Origin: Candidatus Cryosericum hinesii
GTDB lineage: Bacteria > Caldisericota > Caldisericia > Cryosericales > Cryosericaceae
Direction: 5' to 3'
Assembly (NCBI RefSeq): GCF_003570985.1
Contig: NZ_QXIW01000031.1
Coordinates: 193,441-257,440 of the forward strand
DNA length: 64,000 bases
How positions within the stretch are numbered: position 1 is the first letter of the stretch; the number at the start of each line of letters is the position of its first letter. Below, in pieces: positions 35,743 through 44,524 of the stretch. The notes under the pieces are model-generated. The model saw nothing but the letters and a program-made list of their open reading frames with translations, ran no database searches and was not told the DNA's origin. The translations under genes and the position numbers were made by a program.

Positions 35743-36384
35743 TCAGTGTTCCGTCTTCAGGTTGAAGATGTGATAGGCCAGAAGGTACAGCGCAATGGCG
35801 AGCAGGCTGCCGACGGTGTCCGCGATAACATGCTGCTTGAGGACCTGAGTCGCCACGACCGTGACCACGGCAAAAATCGTCATCAGCCAGGCGACGGGAC
35901 GGTAGCGCCTCTTGACCCACCAGAAGCTTGCGGCAAGAGCAGACAGGCCACAGTGCAGCGATGGGAAGCAGTTGTAAGGGTTGTCGTGGAGATAAACGGC
36001 TAGCAGTGCGTCGACGTACCTGCTGCTACCGGCGACCAGGTTGGTCGGGCGGGGTACGTACGTCTGAAATACGATGTAGACGCCGTTGCTGATAGCCTGG
36101 ATGGCGATGAAGGCGACGCCGAATGCCGTGAAGATCTTCGGATGGAAGACGAAGAAGAACAGGAGACAGAAGTAGAGGACGGGTTCCAGCCAGTTGTACG
36201 GGACGATGAATTGGGGGATGACCGGGACCCACCGATCGAAGGCCGTTTGCAAGACGTGCACGTTCGCGGTCGTATGGTTGGTCATGGTGTACCAGGTCGA
36301 GGACCAGTAGACACCGCCGGCGAGAACGATGTTCATCAGGTATCTCCACCAGTTCTCTTTCATGAATCTTCGCAGTTTGTCCAT
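35743..36384 (-). CDS. PAP2-like membrane phosphatase/transferase
   Basis: A 213-residue protein with five to six helices. 'CFPSLHCGLSALAA' and 'VLKQHVIADTVGS' correspond to the second and third PAP2 motifs, in the variant form seen in inositol phosphorylceramide synthase-like and related acid-phosphatase/haloperoxidase membrane proteins. 'YVPRPTNL' may be the first motif. It is separated from nfnB by 13 bp on the same strand, so it may be the last gene of that operon; the role is unknown. Confidence 0.82.
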   Translation of the reverse strand: MDKLRRFMKENWWRYLMNIVLAGGVYWSSTWYTMTNHTTANVHVLQTAFDRWVPVIPQFIVPYNWLEPVLYFCLLFFFVFHPKIFTAFGVAFIAIQAISNGVYIVFQTYVPRPTNLVAGSSRYVDALLAVYLHDNPYNCFPSLHCGLSALAASFWWVKRRYRPVAWLMTIFAVVTVVATQVLKQHVIADTVGSLLAIALYLLAYHIFNLKTEH

Positions 36385-36397
36385 ACGTAAGCCTGGT

Positions 36398-37825
36398 CTA
36401 GCGTCTGGCCGTCTCGGTGGTTCTCATGAGCCATGCGTGGATGGCACGTGCAGCCTTGCGGCCCTGGCCCATGGCCAGGATGACTGTCGCAGCGCCCAGC
36501 ACGATGTCGCCACCCGCGAAGACTCCCGGAACCGACGTCTCCATGGTGTCTTCGTCGGTGATGATGCCCCCGTGCTTGTTCACTTGCAGACCCGGGAGGG
36601 CGGCGGGGATCAGTGGATTGGGGTCGTTGCCGATAGCTACGACGACAACGTCCGCAGGGACATTGCTGGTCTGGCCGGCTATGGGCAGGGGGCGCCTGCG
36701 ACCAGAAGCGTCCGGTTCCCCGAGCTGCATCTGCTGCACAGTCAGGCCGGTGACCCATCCCTCACCATTGCCGAGGATCTCCACAGGGTTCTGGAGAAAA
36801 TGGAACTCGACTCCCTCCTGGATTGCATGGTGATATTCTTCTTTGCGAGCGGGCATTTCCTCCTCCGAGCGTCGATAGATGACCATGACCCTGAGGGCTC
36901 CCAGCCGCAGCGCCGTCCGGGCCGAGTCCATGGCGACATTGCCGCCGCCGAGGACCGCCACAGACTTACCACGCAGGATGGGAGTGTCAGAGTTCTCGTC
37001 GTAGGCGTGCATGAGGTTGGTGCGTGTCAGGTACTCGTTGGCGGAATACACGCCAAGCAGGTTCTCGCCCGGGATGTGCAGGAAATTGGGAAGCCCGGCG
37101 CCACTCCCGATGAAAATGACGTCGTAGTCCTTGCGCACTTCGTCGACCGTGAGAGATTTGCCGATGACCATGTTGTACTGGAAATCGACGCCGAGCCTGG
37201 TCAGGTAGGCAACCTCCTGGTAGACGATCTCCTTTGGCAGACGGAACTCGGGGATGCCATATCCCAGGACGCCTCCCGGCATGTGCAGCGCTTCGAACAC
37301 GGTGACGGCGTGCCCCAGCTTGATGAGGTCGCCGGCCACGGTGAGTCCTGCGGGACCACTGCCGATGACGGCCACTCGCTTGCCGGTCGAAGGTGAAATC
37401 TGGGGGATGACTGCTGCGTGGTTCTCCCGTTCCCAGTCGGCCAGGAATCGTTCCAGCTTGCCGATTTGTACAGCCTGCCCGACGTCCCGGTGTGCCTTGC
37501 CTACCGTGCAGTTCTTCTGGCACTGTTCTTCCTGGGGGCACACACGCCCGCAGACCGCCGGCAGCAGATTGGTCTGCTTGATGATTCCTATCCCGGCGAG
37601 ATAGTCGCCGGACTCGATGGCCTGGATGAACTCGGGAATGCGCACGCCGACGGGGCATCCTTCGACGCAGGGCTGGTTGGTGCACTGAAGGCAGCGCTGC
37701 GCTTCCTGCAACGCCATCTCGGGTGTGAACCCCAGTGGCACCTCACGGACGTTGTGGACGCGTTCGGCAGGGTCCTGCTCGGGCATGACGACGGGTGGCA
37801 GCTTGAACCGAGTGGCAGCGTTCAT
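36398..37825 (-). CDS. nfnB: NADH-dependent ferredoxin:NADP+ oxidoreductase, large subunit (NfnB/GltD-like)
   Basis: A 475-residue flavoprotein of the GltD/SudA family. N-terminal [4Fe-4S] ligands are in 'CLQCTNQPCVEGCPVGV' and 'CGRVCPQEEQCQKNC'; FAD binds at 'VIGSGPAGLTVAGDL' and NADPH at 'VLGGGNVAMDSARTALRLG'. With NfnA it bifurcates electrons between NADPH, NAD+ and ferredoxin. The start at 37825 overlaps the nfnA stop (ATGA). A glutamate synthase small subunit is the alternative, but the adjacent nfnA decides for Nfn (or sulfide dehydrogenase SudAB, the same protein family). Confidence 0.9.
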   Translation of the reverse strand: MNAATRFKLPPVVMPEQDPAERVHNVREVPLGFTPEMALQEAQRCLQCTNQPCVEGCPVGVRIPEFIQAIESGDYLAGIGIIKQTNLLPAVCGRVCPQEEQCQKNCTVGKAHRDVGQAVQIGKLERFLADWERENHAAVIPQISPSTGKRVAVIGSGPAGLTVAGDLIKLGHAVTVFEALHMPGGVLGYGIPEFRLPKEIVYQEVAYLTRLGVDFQYNMVIGKSLTVDEVRKDYDVIFIGSGAGLPNFLHIPGENLLGVYSANEYLTRTNLMHAYDENSDTPILRGKSVAVLGGGNVAMDSARTALRLGALRVMVIYRRSEEEMPARKEEYHHAIQEGVEFHFLQNPVEILGNGEGWVTGLTVQQMQLGEPDASGRRRPLPIAGQTSNVPADVVVVAIGNDPNPLIPAALPGLQVNKHGGIITDEDTMETSVPGVFAGGDIVLGAATVILAMGQGRKAARAIHAWLMRTTETARR

Positions 37826-38679
37826 CGTGACTCCCCGGCGTCCAGGCCGACGCGGCACTCGTGGTCATAGCGGTCAGCAGCAACCTGCTCCGCTGTGCGG
37901 TAGGTCCCGAGACGACGGATCATGCTGTCCCAGTCTACCTCGTGCGCATCGAACTCGGGGCCGTCCACGCAGGCGAACTTGATCTCGCCGCCCACGGTGA
38001 CGCGGCATCCGCCGCACATGCCGGTCCCGTCGATCATGATGGGGTTCAGGGAGGCCATCGTGGGGATACCGAGTTCCTTAGTGAGAAGAGACGTGAACTT
38101 CATCATGAGAGGGGGACCGATGACGACAGCCTGGTCAATGTGGTTTCCGTCGCTCACCAGAGAGCGGATCGCGTCGGTCACGAGTCCCTTGGTGCCGTAT
38201 GACCCGTCGTCGGTCGTGACGATGAGTTCGTCGCTGACATTGCGCATGTCGTCTTCGAGAATGAGCAGGTCGTGGGTCCTGGCTCCGAGGACCGTGATGA
38301 CACGGTTGCGAGCTTCCTTCATGCCCTTCGCGATAGGGTAGAGCGGGGCTATTCCGATGCCACCGCCCACGCATAGCACGGTCCCGAACCGCTGGATATG
38401 TGTCGGTCGACCCAGGGGTCCCACGATGTCGTGGATGGCATTCCCAGGCTTGAGCATGGCCATCTCGCGCGTGGTCTTGCCGACGGACTGGACGATCAAG
38501 GAAATGGTCCCCATCTCGGGGTTTGCGTCGGCAATCGTCAGCGGGATCCGCTCACCGTGGTCCGTCACGCGGATGATGACAAATTGCCCGGGTTTTCTGT
38601 GTGTTGCGACGAGTGGCGCGTCGACGACACATCTGACGACGTTGTGCCCCAGTTCTTCTCTTTTGCGGATCGTGTTCAT
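37822..38679 (-). CDS. nfnA: NADH-dependent ferredoxin:NADP+ oxidoreductase, small subunit (NfnA)
   Basis: A 285-residue FNR-like flavoprotein related to dihydroorotate dehydrogenase electron-transfer subunits. FAD is bound near 'RIPLTIADANPEMGTI', NAD(H) at 'VLCVGGGIGIAPLYPIAKG', and a [2Fe-2S] cluster at 'DGTGMCGGCRV' plus the later Cys in 'FACVDGPEF'; the family uses an Asp and three Cys. ATG 38679 follows AGGGG and lies about 40 bp after a TATACT box. The longer frame upstream runs through the non-coding leader. Confidence 0.9.
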   Translation of the reverse strand: MNTIRKREELGHNVVRCVVDAPLVATHRKPGQFVIIRVTDHGERIPLTIADANPEMGTISLIVQSVGKTTREMAMLKPGNAIHDIVGPLGRPTHIQRFGTVLCVGGGIGIAPLYPIAKGMKEARNRVITVLGARTHDLLILEDDMRNVSDELIVTTDDGSYGTKGLVTDAIRSLVSDGNHIDQAVVIGPPLMMKFTSLLTKELGIPTMASLNPIMIDGTGMCGGCRVTVGGEIKFACVDGPEFDAHEVDWDSMIRRLGTYRTAEQVAADRYDHECRVGLDAGESR

Positions 38680-38717
38680 GCGGACCCCTTGGTTTTCCTG
38701 GCGTATGATTTCGCTAC

Positions 38718-38747
38718 AGTATATTCCAAAAAGACGGGAGGCATCAA
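38718..38747 (-). promoter_or_regulatory. Promoter of nfnAB
   Basis: On the minus strand TTGATG (plus 38742-38747) and TATACT (plus 38718-38723) are spaced 18 bp, about 40 bp before the nfnA ATG. Confidence 0.5.
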
Positions 38748-38790
38748 ACCTGTTACTGCGAAGACGCCGGGAGCTGAGGGTGCGCGCGGG

Positions 38791-38828
38791 AAAACTGGAG
38801 AGCAGGCAGCCGAAGCTGTCCGCTCTCC
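38791..38828 (-). terminator. Minus-strand intrinsic terminator upstream of nfnA
   Basis: GGAGAGC and GCTCTCC (38797-38803, 38822-38828) enclose a UUCG-capped CAGC/GCTG stem, and the minus strand continues AGTTTTCC. It lies upstream of the nfnAB promoter, so it ends a separate minus-strand transcript, perhaps a small RNA from the 38830-39020 interval. Confidence 0.6.
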
Positions 38829-38921
38829 GAGGAAGGTTGGGTGGTGAGGGAAAGCCGCAGCCTTCCCTTCCATGACCGTGCACAATCATATGTAGTGCGA
38901 CATCCGATGCAAGCAAGGCCG

Positions 38922-38940
38922 TGTGATAGGCTTTATCACA
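38922..38940. promoter_or_regulatory. 19-bp perfect palindrome, candidate operator
   Basis: TGTGATA-GGCTT-TATCACA, in the divergent region between nfnA and moxR. The arms resemble CRP/FNR-type half sites but the centre is 5 bp (9 bp between TGTGA and TCACA), so the regulator is not identified. The rest of the 397-bp gap (38680-39076) holds the nfn promoter, a minus-strand terminator and the moxR promoter. Confidence 0.45.
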
Positions 38941-39025
38941 ATCTGCAAGGTTTGATGGCGCTAAAACTTCCATGAAGACTGACACCTCCCGGCTGCTCCG
39001 ACAGGACGGCGTGGCTGTTCACAGG

Positions 39026-39055
39026 TTTGCAGTTCTTTCTCAATTGTTGTATAAC
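39026..39055 (+). promoter_or_regulatory. Candidate promoter of the moxR operon
   Basis: TTTGCA (39026-39031), 18-bp spacer, TATAAC (39050-39055), leaving a leader of only about 15 nt before the GTG start at 39077. Confidence 0.45.
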
Positions 39056-39076
39056 CTAAGCAAGAGAGGAGTGGAT

Positions 39077-40024
39077 GTGAGCGAGAAAACAGACAGACTG
39101 CAGGCAGCGATGGATACGGTGACCGCGATAGCGGCCAGCGTCGAGACCGTGGTGCGGGGCAAGCATGAGCAGGTCCTGCTGGCCCTGATTCCCATGATTG
39201 CAGGTGGACACCTGCTCTTGCAGGACGTGCCGGGCGTCGGAAAGTCGACACTTGCACAGGCGCTGGGGCAATCCATCGGCGCTTCCTACAGCCGCATCCA
39301 GTTTACGTCCGACCTCCTTCCCGCCGATATCCTCGGCGTCAACATCTATGAGGCTGCTACCGGGGAGTTCCGGTTTCGGCGCGGCCCGATCTTCGCGAAT
39401 GTCGTCATGGCCGACGAGATCAACAGAGCCAGTCCCAAGACCCAGTCCGCTCTTCTCGAGGCTATGAACGATCGACGCATCACCATCGACGGGACGACAT
39501 GGGAGTTGCCGGACCCGTTCTTCGTCATCGCCACGCAGAATCCCATCGAGTATGCGGGGACGTATCCTCTTCCCGAGAGCGAACTGGACCGCTTCCAGCT
39601 GTGCATGGGCATTGGATACCCGGACGTCGAGGCGGAACGCAGGATCCTGACCGAACGCCCCGTACGACAGCATTCCATCAATCTGCAGCCGGTAGCCTCG
39701 GTCCAGCAGGTACTGGACGCACAGACTGCGGTCGACCAGGTGACGGTGACGCCGGCGATGCTGGACTATGTCCTCGCGTTTGCGCGCGCGACCCGTTCCG
39801 AAACGCTGTTCGAGGTGGGCGTCAGCCCTCGGGGCGCGATCGATCTGCTCAAGGCAGTTCGCGCATGGGCGCTGCTTCAGGGTCGCGCGTTCGTCGTCCC
39901 TGACGACGTCAAGAGGATGGCTCCCTATGTGGCGTCTCACCGCATCCTGCGTCGCGGCAGCCGAAAAGGGGCATCGCGTGCCGATATCGACCGCATCTTT
40001 GAGCAGGTGCCGGCGCCTGCGTGA
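39077..40024 (+). CDS. MoxR-family AAA+ ATPase
   Basis: A 315-residue MoxR ATPase, a chaperone-like partner of von-Willebrand/DUF58 proteins. Walker A is 'DVPGVGKSTLAQAL', Walker B 'VVMADEINRASPKTQSALLE', sensor 1 'FFVIATQNPIEYAGTYPLPE' and the C-terminal lid contains 'VGVSPRGAIDLLKAVRAWA'. GTG 39077 lies six bases after GAGGAG, better than upstream alternatives. It starts a three-gene coupled operon with DUF58 and transglutaminase proteins, a widely conserved set of unclear cell-envelope function. Confidence 0.92.
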   Translation: MSEKTDRLQAAMDTVTAIAASVETVVRGKHEQVLLALIPMIAGGHLLLQDVPGVGKSTLAQALGQSIGASYSRIQFTSDLLPADILGVNIYEAATGEFRFRRGPIFANVVMADEINRASPKTQSALLEAMNDRRITIDGTTWELPDPFFVIATQNPIEYAGTYPLPESELDRFQLCMGIGYPDVEAERRILTERPVRQHSINLQPVASVQQVLDAQTAVDQVTVTPAMLDYVLAFARATRSETLFEVGVSPRGAIDLLKAVRAWALLQGRAFVVPDDVKRMAPYVASHRILRRGSRKGASRADIDRIFEQVPAPA

Positions 40025-41046
40025 CGAGGGTCTCCGGCAGCCGGAGCACCATGAGTCTGGTCGAGGTGCGTTTCAGGAAGTACCACCGGGCTGAACGGCT
40101 GACGCGCAGCGGCCTGTTGTTTTTCCTTGCCATCATCGGCATTGGGGCGGTCGCCGTCAACTCGGGCAACAACCTTCTCTATCTCGTCTTCAGTGCACTC
40201 CTTTCTGCACTTATCTTCTCGGGACTGTTGTCGGTCGCCAACCTTCGCCGTCTCGAGATCTCGCTCGACACGGTCGACGAGGTCTACGCAGGCCGTCCGG
40301 CGTCGTTGGCCGTCCGGGTTCGCAATACCGGTTCGTTCCCGTTGTTCTTCGCGCGCGTCAGTGTCCGGGCGGGTGGAGACACTGTATCGCTGAGTGTCCC
40401 CTTTGTGGGCGCTCGTTCTGCAGTGGAACTTCCGCTCACGCTTACCCTGCCCACGCGTGGCCGTGTGAAGGGATTGCGGGCGGGCATCGCGTCGGCGTTC
40501 CCCTTTGGTATCGTCGAGATGAGCAGAGACGTAGCTGTCGGCGGCGAACTGATCGTATACCCACAGGTCCACCCTGTCCTTCTGCAGCGACAAGACGAAC
40601 AGGGTGAGCACCGTCTCGAGAGGGCGAGGGCAGGCGGCGATGGCGATTTCTTTTCTCTACGCAGGTACCATGCGGGGGACGATTCCCGCCACATCGACTG
40701 GAAGGTGTCGGCGCGGAGGGGCGACCCTTACGTTGTGGAACAGGAAGCCAGGTACCAGCAGGAGACCGTGTTCTACCTCGACACGGCAAAGGGCGCGTGG
40801 CCTGACAGCCAAGTGTTCGAACTGGGGGTCTCCAAGATCGCAAGTGGCCTGACATCGGCTTTTGAATCGGGAGAGGCCATCGCGCTTGCGCTTCCCGGAT
40901 CGTTTCTGGACGGACGTGACCGCAGGGCGTGGCAGCAGGCAATGGAACTGCTGGCCCTGGCGGAACTCACCGAGGACCCACCCCATCCTGGACCTCTGCA
41001 CAGCTTCACGCACGAAGACATCAGCTTCGTGAACGGTGCCCCATGA
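40021..41046 (+). CDS. DUF58 domain protein
   Basis: A 341-residue protein with two N-terminal helices ('LLFFLAIIGIGAVAV', 'NNLLYLVFSALLSALIFSG') and a DUF58 domain with the signature 'DDSRHIDWKVSARRGDPYV'. GTG 40021 overlaps the moxR stop; an ATG at 40051 with GGAG four bases upstream is an equally possible start and would remove ten residues. DUF58 proteins pair with MoxR ATPases and transglutaminase-like membrane proteins, as here. Confidence 0.85.
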   Translation: MTRVSGSRSTMSLVEVRFRKYHRAERLTRSGLLFFLAIIGIGAVAVNSGNNLLYLVFSALLSALIFSGLLSVANLRRLEISLDTVDEVYAGRPASLAVRVRNTGSFPLFFARVSVRAGGDTVSLSVPFVGARSAVELPLTLTLPTRGRVKGLRAGIASAFPFGIVEMSRDVAVGGELIVYPQVHPVLLQRQDEQGEHRLERARAGGDGDFFSLRRYHAGDDSRHIDWKVSARRGDPYVVEQEARYQQETVFYLDTAKGAWPDSQVFELGVSKIASGLTSAFESGEAIALALPGSFLDGRDRRAWQQAMELLALAELTEDPPHPGPLHSFTHEDISFVNGAP

Positions 41047-42962
41047 GGAACTCGCTGGACATCCGGCGCGTGCTGGGGTTTCTGCTCGGCCTCACGGCGT
41101 GCGGGTTTCTGTCCGTCGTCGAGCCATGGTATGCTCTGTATGCTGTCGCATTCCTCATAGCCCTGCCCTTGGCCGGACACGTTCATGGGCGCTGGGGACG
41201 GCGTGTTCTCGAAGCACTTCCCCTTGTCTGGTTTCTCGTCCTCATGGTCCTGGGGACCCAGCTCTTCGCCCTCCTGGCGCAGGCGATGCTGGCAGCAATG
41301 GCGTGCCGATTCGTCCTGACGGACAATACGCGCGACTATCAGGGGCTGGTGCTCATCGCTGTCTTCGTGACTGTCCTGTCCGCCGCCGGGTCCATTTCGG
41401 TGGCGTTCGGGCTTCTGCTGCTTGCTGAGTTTCTGATCGCGACTGTCCTGCTGATCATGGCGCAGTTCGAAGGCAGGGTCCCGCATATCACCCGGGGATT
41501 CTATAGCGCCATCGTCGTGTCTGCGCTCGTGTCGTTTGTATTTGCGTTTGGCGTATTCTTTGCCCTTCCGCGGTGGACACTGGGCTATATCAAAGGCAGT
41601 CCTGCACTGGCGACCCAGACGACAGGCTTCTCCAAGGACATCACGATCAGTCCTGGGGAGGTACAGCAGGACAATACCGTTGTCATGCGTGTCGATCCCG
41701 GGAAGGGTGGGTCCCGGTTGCCCCTGCCTGCCTATATCTCGGGTATGCGCTACACGACCTTTAGTGGCAAGCAGTGGCTGGTCGCGGCCGGTCACCCCGA
41801 GTCCCTGTATGCGTCCTCCGGGATCGATTCGTTCATAGTAAGCGACCAGCAGCCCGATACGCAGACGACCGTATACCTCGAGCCGACCGGGACGGATGTC
41901 GTCTTTGGGCTGGAACACATTACTGGTCTGCGAGGGCAGTTCCAGTACCTCCGCCGCGACGCGGAGAGCAATCTGTTCACGGATGCGCCCTACTACAAGA
42001 CCATCCGGTATGACGTCTCGTCACTCGATCAGGACACGGTCCCTGTCGACAGTCTCGTGGCCGGCCGGCCGGTGCTGCTGGATAGATACCTTCAGGTCCC
42101 GGAGCTTTCGCAGGCTTTCAGGGACGTTGCCGCACGTGTCGTGCGGGGCCTGACGGTCAGAGACAAGGCGCAGACGACCCGCGACTATCTCCTTGCCAAC
42201 TATGAGTACTCACTGAACCCGACAGCAACGTCGATCGAGGACTTCGTCGTCAACCGGCGCTCCGGGTACTGCGAACACTTTGCCACGTCCATGGTGTTGC
42301 TGCTGCGTTCCCAGGGCGTCCGCGCCCGCCTGGTGTCAGGCTTTGTGGCCACAGAGTGGAACAAAGCCTCAGGGTATCTCATTGTGCGGGCCAAGGACGC
42401 GCACACGTGGGTGGAAGTCCTGGACGGGGACACCTGGGTCCGCTACGACCCGACGCCCAGTTCCTTCCAGCAGGTGTCGCTGATCACGAATATCCTGGAC
42501 AACGTTCGTATGGCCTGGTACCGGAACGTCGTCACGTATGATCTGGCCAGGCAGGTGCAGACGGCCAACAGTCTCGGCCGGTTTTTCACAGGTAGCGGCC
42601 GTGCCATCACCTCTGCATTCGAGTCCTTCCGGACGGTGGCGTCGCGCTTGCTGCGCGATTGGCGTGTCCTTTCCGGTATTGTGGTTACAGCCGTCCTGGC
42701 ACTCCTGTTCCTGCGCCGTCGGGCAGAGGACAGGCGTGGTCGGCTCGCTTCAGCGCTAGAGGACCTTGTCGGAGAACGGCGACTGCCCGGCGAGACGCTT
42801 CTCGAGCTTGTTCATCGTGCTGCGCCGTCTCCTGACATTGAAGGTCTTGTCTGGCGTATCTATGACGTCGACTTCGCCGGGGAGCAGGCGGTGGAGGAAG
42901 AGAAAGCTGTCCTGCGGTTACTGCGCGATATGCGGCGTTCCCGGGCAACCGCTCATCCTTAA
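41043..42962 (+). CDS. TgpA-like membrane protein with extracytoplasmic transglutaminase domain
   Basis: A 639-residue protein: about six N-terminal helices, an extracytoplasmic beta-rich region, a transglutaminase-like core, one helix near residue 555 and a cytoplasmic C-terminus. The catalytic triad is visible: Cys in 'RRSGYCEHFATSMVLLLRS', His in 'DAHTWVEVLDG' and Asp in 'RYDPTPS'. The ATG overlaps the DUF58 stop (ATGA). The function is probably envelope protein processing or crosslinking, known mainly by association. Confidence 0.88.
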   Translation: MRNSLDIRRVLGFLLGLTACGFLSVVEPWYALYAVAFLIALPLAGHVHGRWGRRVLEALPLVWFLVLMVLGTQLFALLAQAMLAAMACRFVLTDNTRDYQGLVLIAVFVTVLSAAGSISVAFGLLLLAEFLIATVLLIMAQFEGRVPHITRGFYSAIVVSALVSFVFAFGVFFALPRWTLGYIKGSPALATQTTGFSKDITISPGEVQQDNTVVMRVDPGKGGSRLPLPAYISGMRYTTFSGKQWLVAAGHPESLYASSGIDSFIVSDQQPDTQTTVYLEPTGTDVVFGLEHITGLRGQFQYLRRDAESNLFTDAPYYKTIRYDVSSLDQDTVPVDSLVAGRPVLLDRYLQVPELSQAFRDVAARVVRGLTVRDKAQTTRDYLLANYEYSLNPTATSIEDFVVNRRSGYCEHFATSMVLLLRSQGVRARLVSGFVATEWNKASGYLIVRAKDAHTWVEVLDGDTWVRYDPTPSSFQQVSLITNILDNVRMAWYRNVVTYDLARQVQTANSLGRFFTGSGRAITSAFESFRTVASRLLRDWRVLSGIVVTAVLALLFLRRRAEDRRGRLASALEDLVGERRLPGETLLELVHRAAPSPDIEGLVWRIYDVDFAGEQAVEEEKAVLRLLRDMRRSRATAHP

Positions 42963-43005
42963 TTGTGAATCCCCATAGTACCAGGTACTTTGGGTATTCA
43001 CAATT
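42961..43005. terminator. Bidirectional terminator between convergent genes
   Basis: AATTGTGAAT and ATTCACAATT form a 10-bp stem, with a further partial pairing around TAGTACC/GGTACT inside. It covers both stops: the transglutaminase gene ends at 42962 and lpd at 42998. Confidence 0.65.
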
Positions 43006-44362
43006 GCAGAGGTAGTCCGATCGAGCCTTCTGTGGCCTCCATGATCATCTCTGTCATCGTCGGATGGGGGTGGATCGCCTCAAGCAGTTTCTCCGCCGTC
43101 ATCCCGAACTGTACGGCCAGGACCGATTCCATGACGAGGTCGGTGGCTTCGGGGCAATAGAGGGCGATCCCCAGGATCTCGTGGGTTTCGGCATGCGCCA
43201 GGACCTTGGCAAAACCGATGCTTTCCTCCATTGTCCGCGCCTTGCCGCTGGCGCTGACGGGGAATGTCCCTGCCTTGTACGGGATTCCTTCTGCCTTGAG
43301 TTCGTATTCTCTCTTGCCCACGACACTGATCTCCGGGTCGGTGAACACGACGGAAGGGACGGCGGTATAGACCATGTGAGTGTCATGCCCGGCGATGTTC
43401 TCGGCAGCGACGACTCCTTCTTTCTCGGCGACATGTGCCAGCATGTAGGTCCCTTTTACGTCACCGACAGCATAGACGCCGGGGACGCTGGTGCGCATGT
43501 GGTCGTCGACGACGATGCCTTTCTTTGACAGGGTGATCCCTGCCGCTTCCAGTTCCGGGCCGACGTTCGACCGCCGTCCGATAGAAAGCAGAACGTGATC
43601 ACCGTGGACTTCCTGCGTGACGCCGTTCACATCGAGTGTCAGGCTATAACCAGTCTCCGTGGGCATGACCGACTGGGTCTTCGCCCCGGTGATGATGGTG
43701 ATACCTCGCTTCTTGAGGGTTGCAGCGATGGCCAGTGCTACGTCCTCATCCTCGGCAGGCAGGATATGTGGCATGAGCTCGACGATGGTGACCTTTGTTC
43801 CGATGGCGCTGAAAAATGTCGCCATCTCCACGCCGATAACACCGCCACCGATCACGACCAGTTCTTTCGGCTGTTCCCTGTTGCGGAAGACGTCGTCACT
43901 GGTCCAGATGCCCGGGTCGGTGAAGGGGGGAAACTTGATGGGAGAGCTGCCAGTGGCAATGATGACGTTCTTCGCTTCAACGACCTCGCCGGTCGCGTCG
44001 ATGCAGACATGAGTCGGGTCTTTGAGTGTTGCGCGGCTCTTATACACCTGGATATTGTTCTTCTTCATCAGGAATTCGATGCCTTTGCGCAGCCGGACGA
44101 CGACCTGGTCCTTGCGGGTCATGACGGCGCCGAAGTCAACACCCACGTTGTCAGCAGTCAGACCAAACTTGCGCGCCTCCTGCATGCGCGTGAAGAGCTT
44201 GCTGCTGGCCAGCATTGTCTTGGTGGGGATACAGCCCCAGTTTGTGCAGACCCCGCCCATGTCGGCTTCTTCTGCCAGCGCGACCGACAGACCCAGCTGA
44301 GATGCCTTGATTGCAGCGACGTACCCTCCGGGTCCGCCACCGATAACAAAAACGTCGATCAT
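42998..44362 (-). CDS. lpd: Dihydrolipoyl dehydrogenase
   Basis: A 454-residue pyridine nucleotide-disulfide oxidoreductase. FAD motif 'VIGGGPGGYVAAIKA', redox disulfide C39/C44 in 'GGVCTNWGCIPTKTM', NAD motif 'VIGGGVIGVEMATFF' and the catalytic 'HPHPTMTE' near the C-terminus identify Lpd rather than glutathione or mercuric reductase. It regenerates lipoamide in 2-oxoacid dehydrogenase or glycine-cleavage complexes. No such complex genes are adjacent, so its partner is not given by context. Confidence 0.93.
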   Translation of the reverse strand: MIDVFVIGGGPGGYVAAIKASQLGLSVALAEEADMGGVCTNWGCIPTKTMLASSKLFTRMQEARKFGLTADNVGVDFGAVMTRKDQVVVRLRKGIEFLMKKNNIQVYKSRATLKDPTHVCIDATGEVVEAKNVIIATGSSPIKFPPFTDPGIWTSDDVFRNREQPKELVVIGGGVIGVEMATFFSAIGTKVTIVELMPHILPAEDEDVALAIAATLKKRGITIITGAKTQSVMPTETGYSLTLDVNGVTQEVHGDHVLLSIGRRSNVGPELEAAGITLSKKGIVVDDHMRTSVPGVYAVGDVKGTYMLAHVAEKEGVVAAENIAGHDTHMVYTAVPSVVFTDPEISVVGKREYELKAEGIPYKAGTFPVSASGKARTMEESIGFAKVLAHAETHEILGIALYCPEATDLVMESVLAVQFGMTAEKLLEAIHPHPTMTEMIMEATEGSIGLPLQL

Positions 44363-44468
44363 GTCAACCTCCGTGAACTGTGTCTTTTATCAATTCATGA
44401 TACCACTGGCATGGTGATGGCCCAAAGGAAGAATGTGCAGAACTGATATCTGACTTCAAATCTGTGGC

Positions 44469-44497
44469 TGGACACATCGCGTGAGTTGGCTTACAGT
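44469..44497 (+). promoter_or_regulatory. Candidate promoter of the MFS gene
   Basis: TGGACA (44469-44474), 17-bp spacer, TACAGT (44492-44497), 27 bp before the MFS start. Confidence 0.45.
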
Positions 44498-44524
44498 AGT
44501 GGCGTAACGTCCGGAGAGATGAGG

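Noticed and set aside
38922-38940. CRP-type binding site
   Set aside because: The half sites look right, but the gap between TGTGA and TCACA is 9 bp instead of 6; reported only as an unidentified operator.
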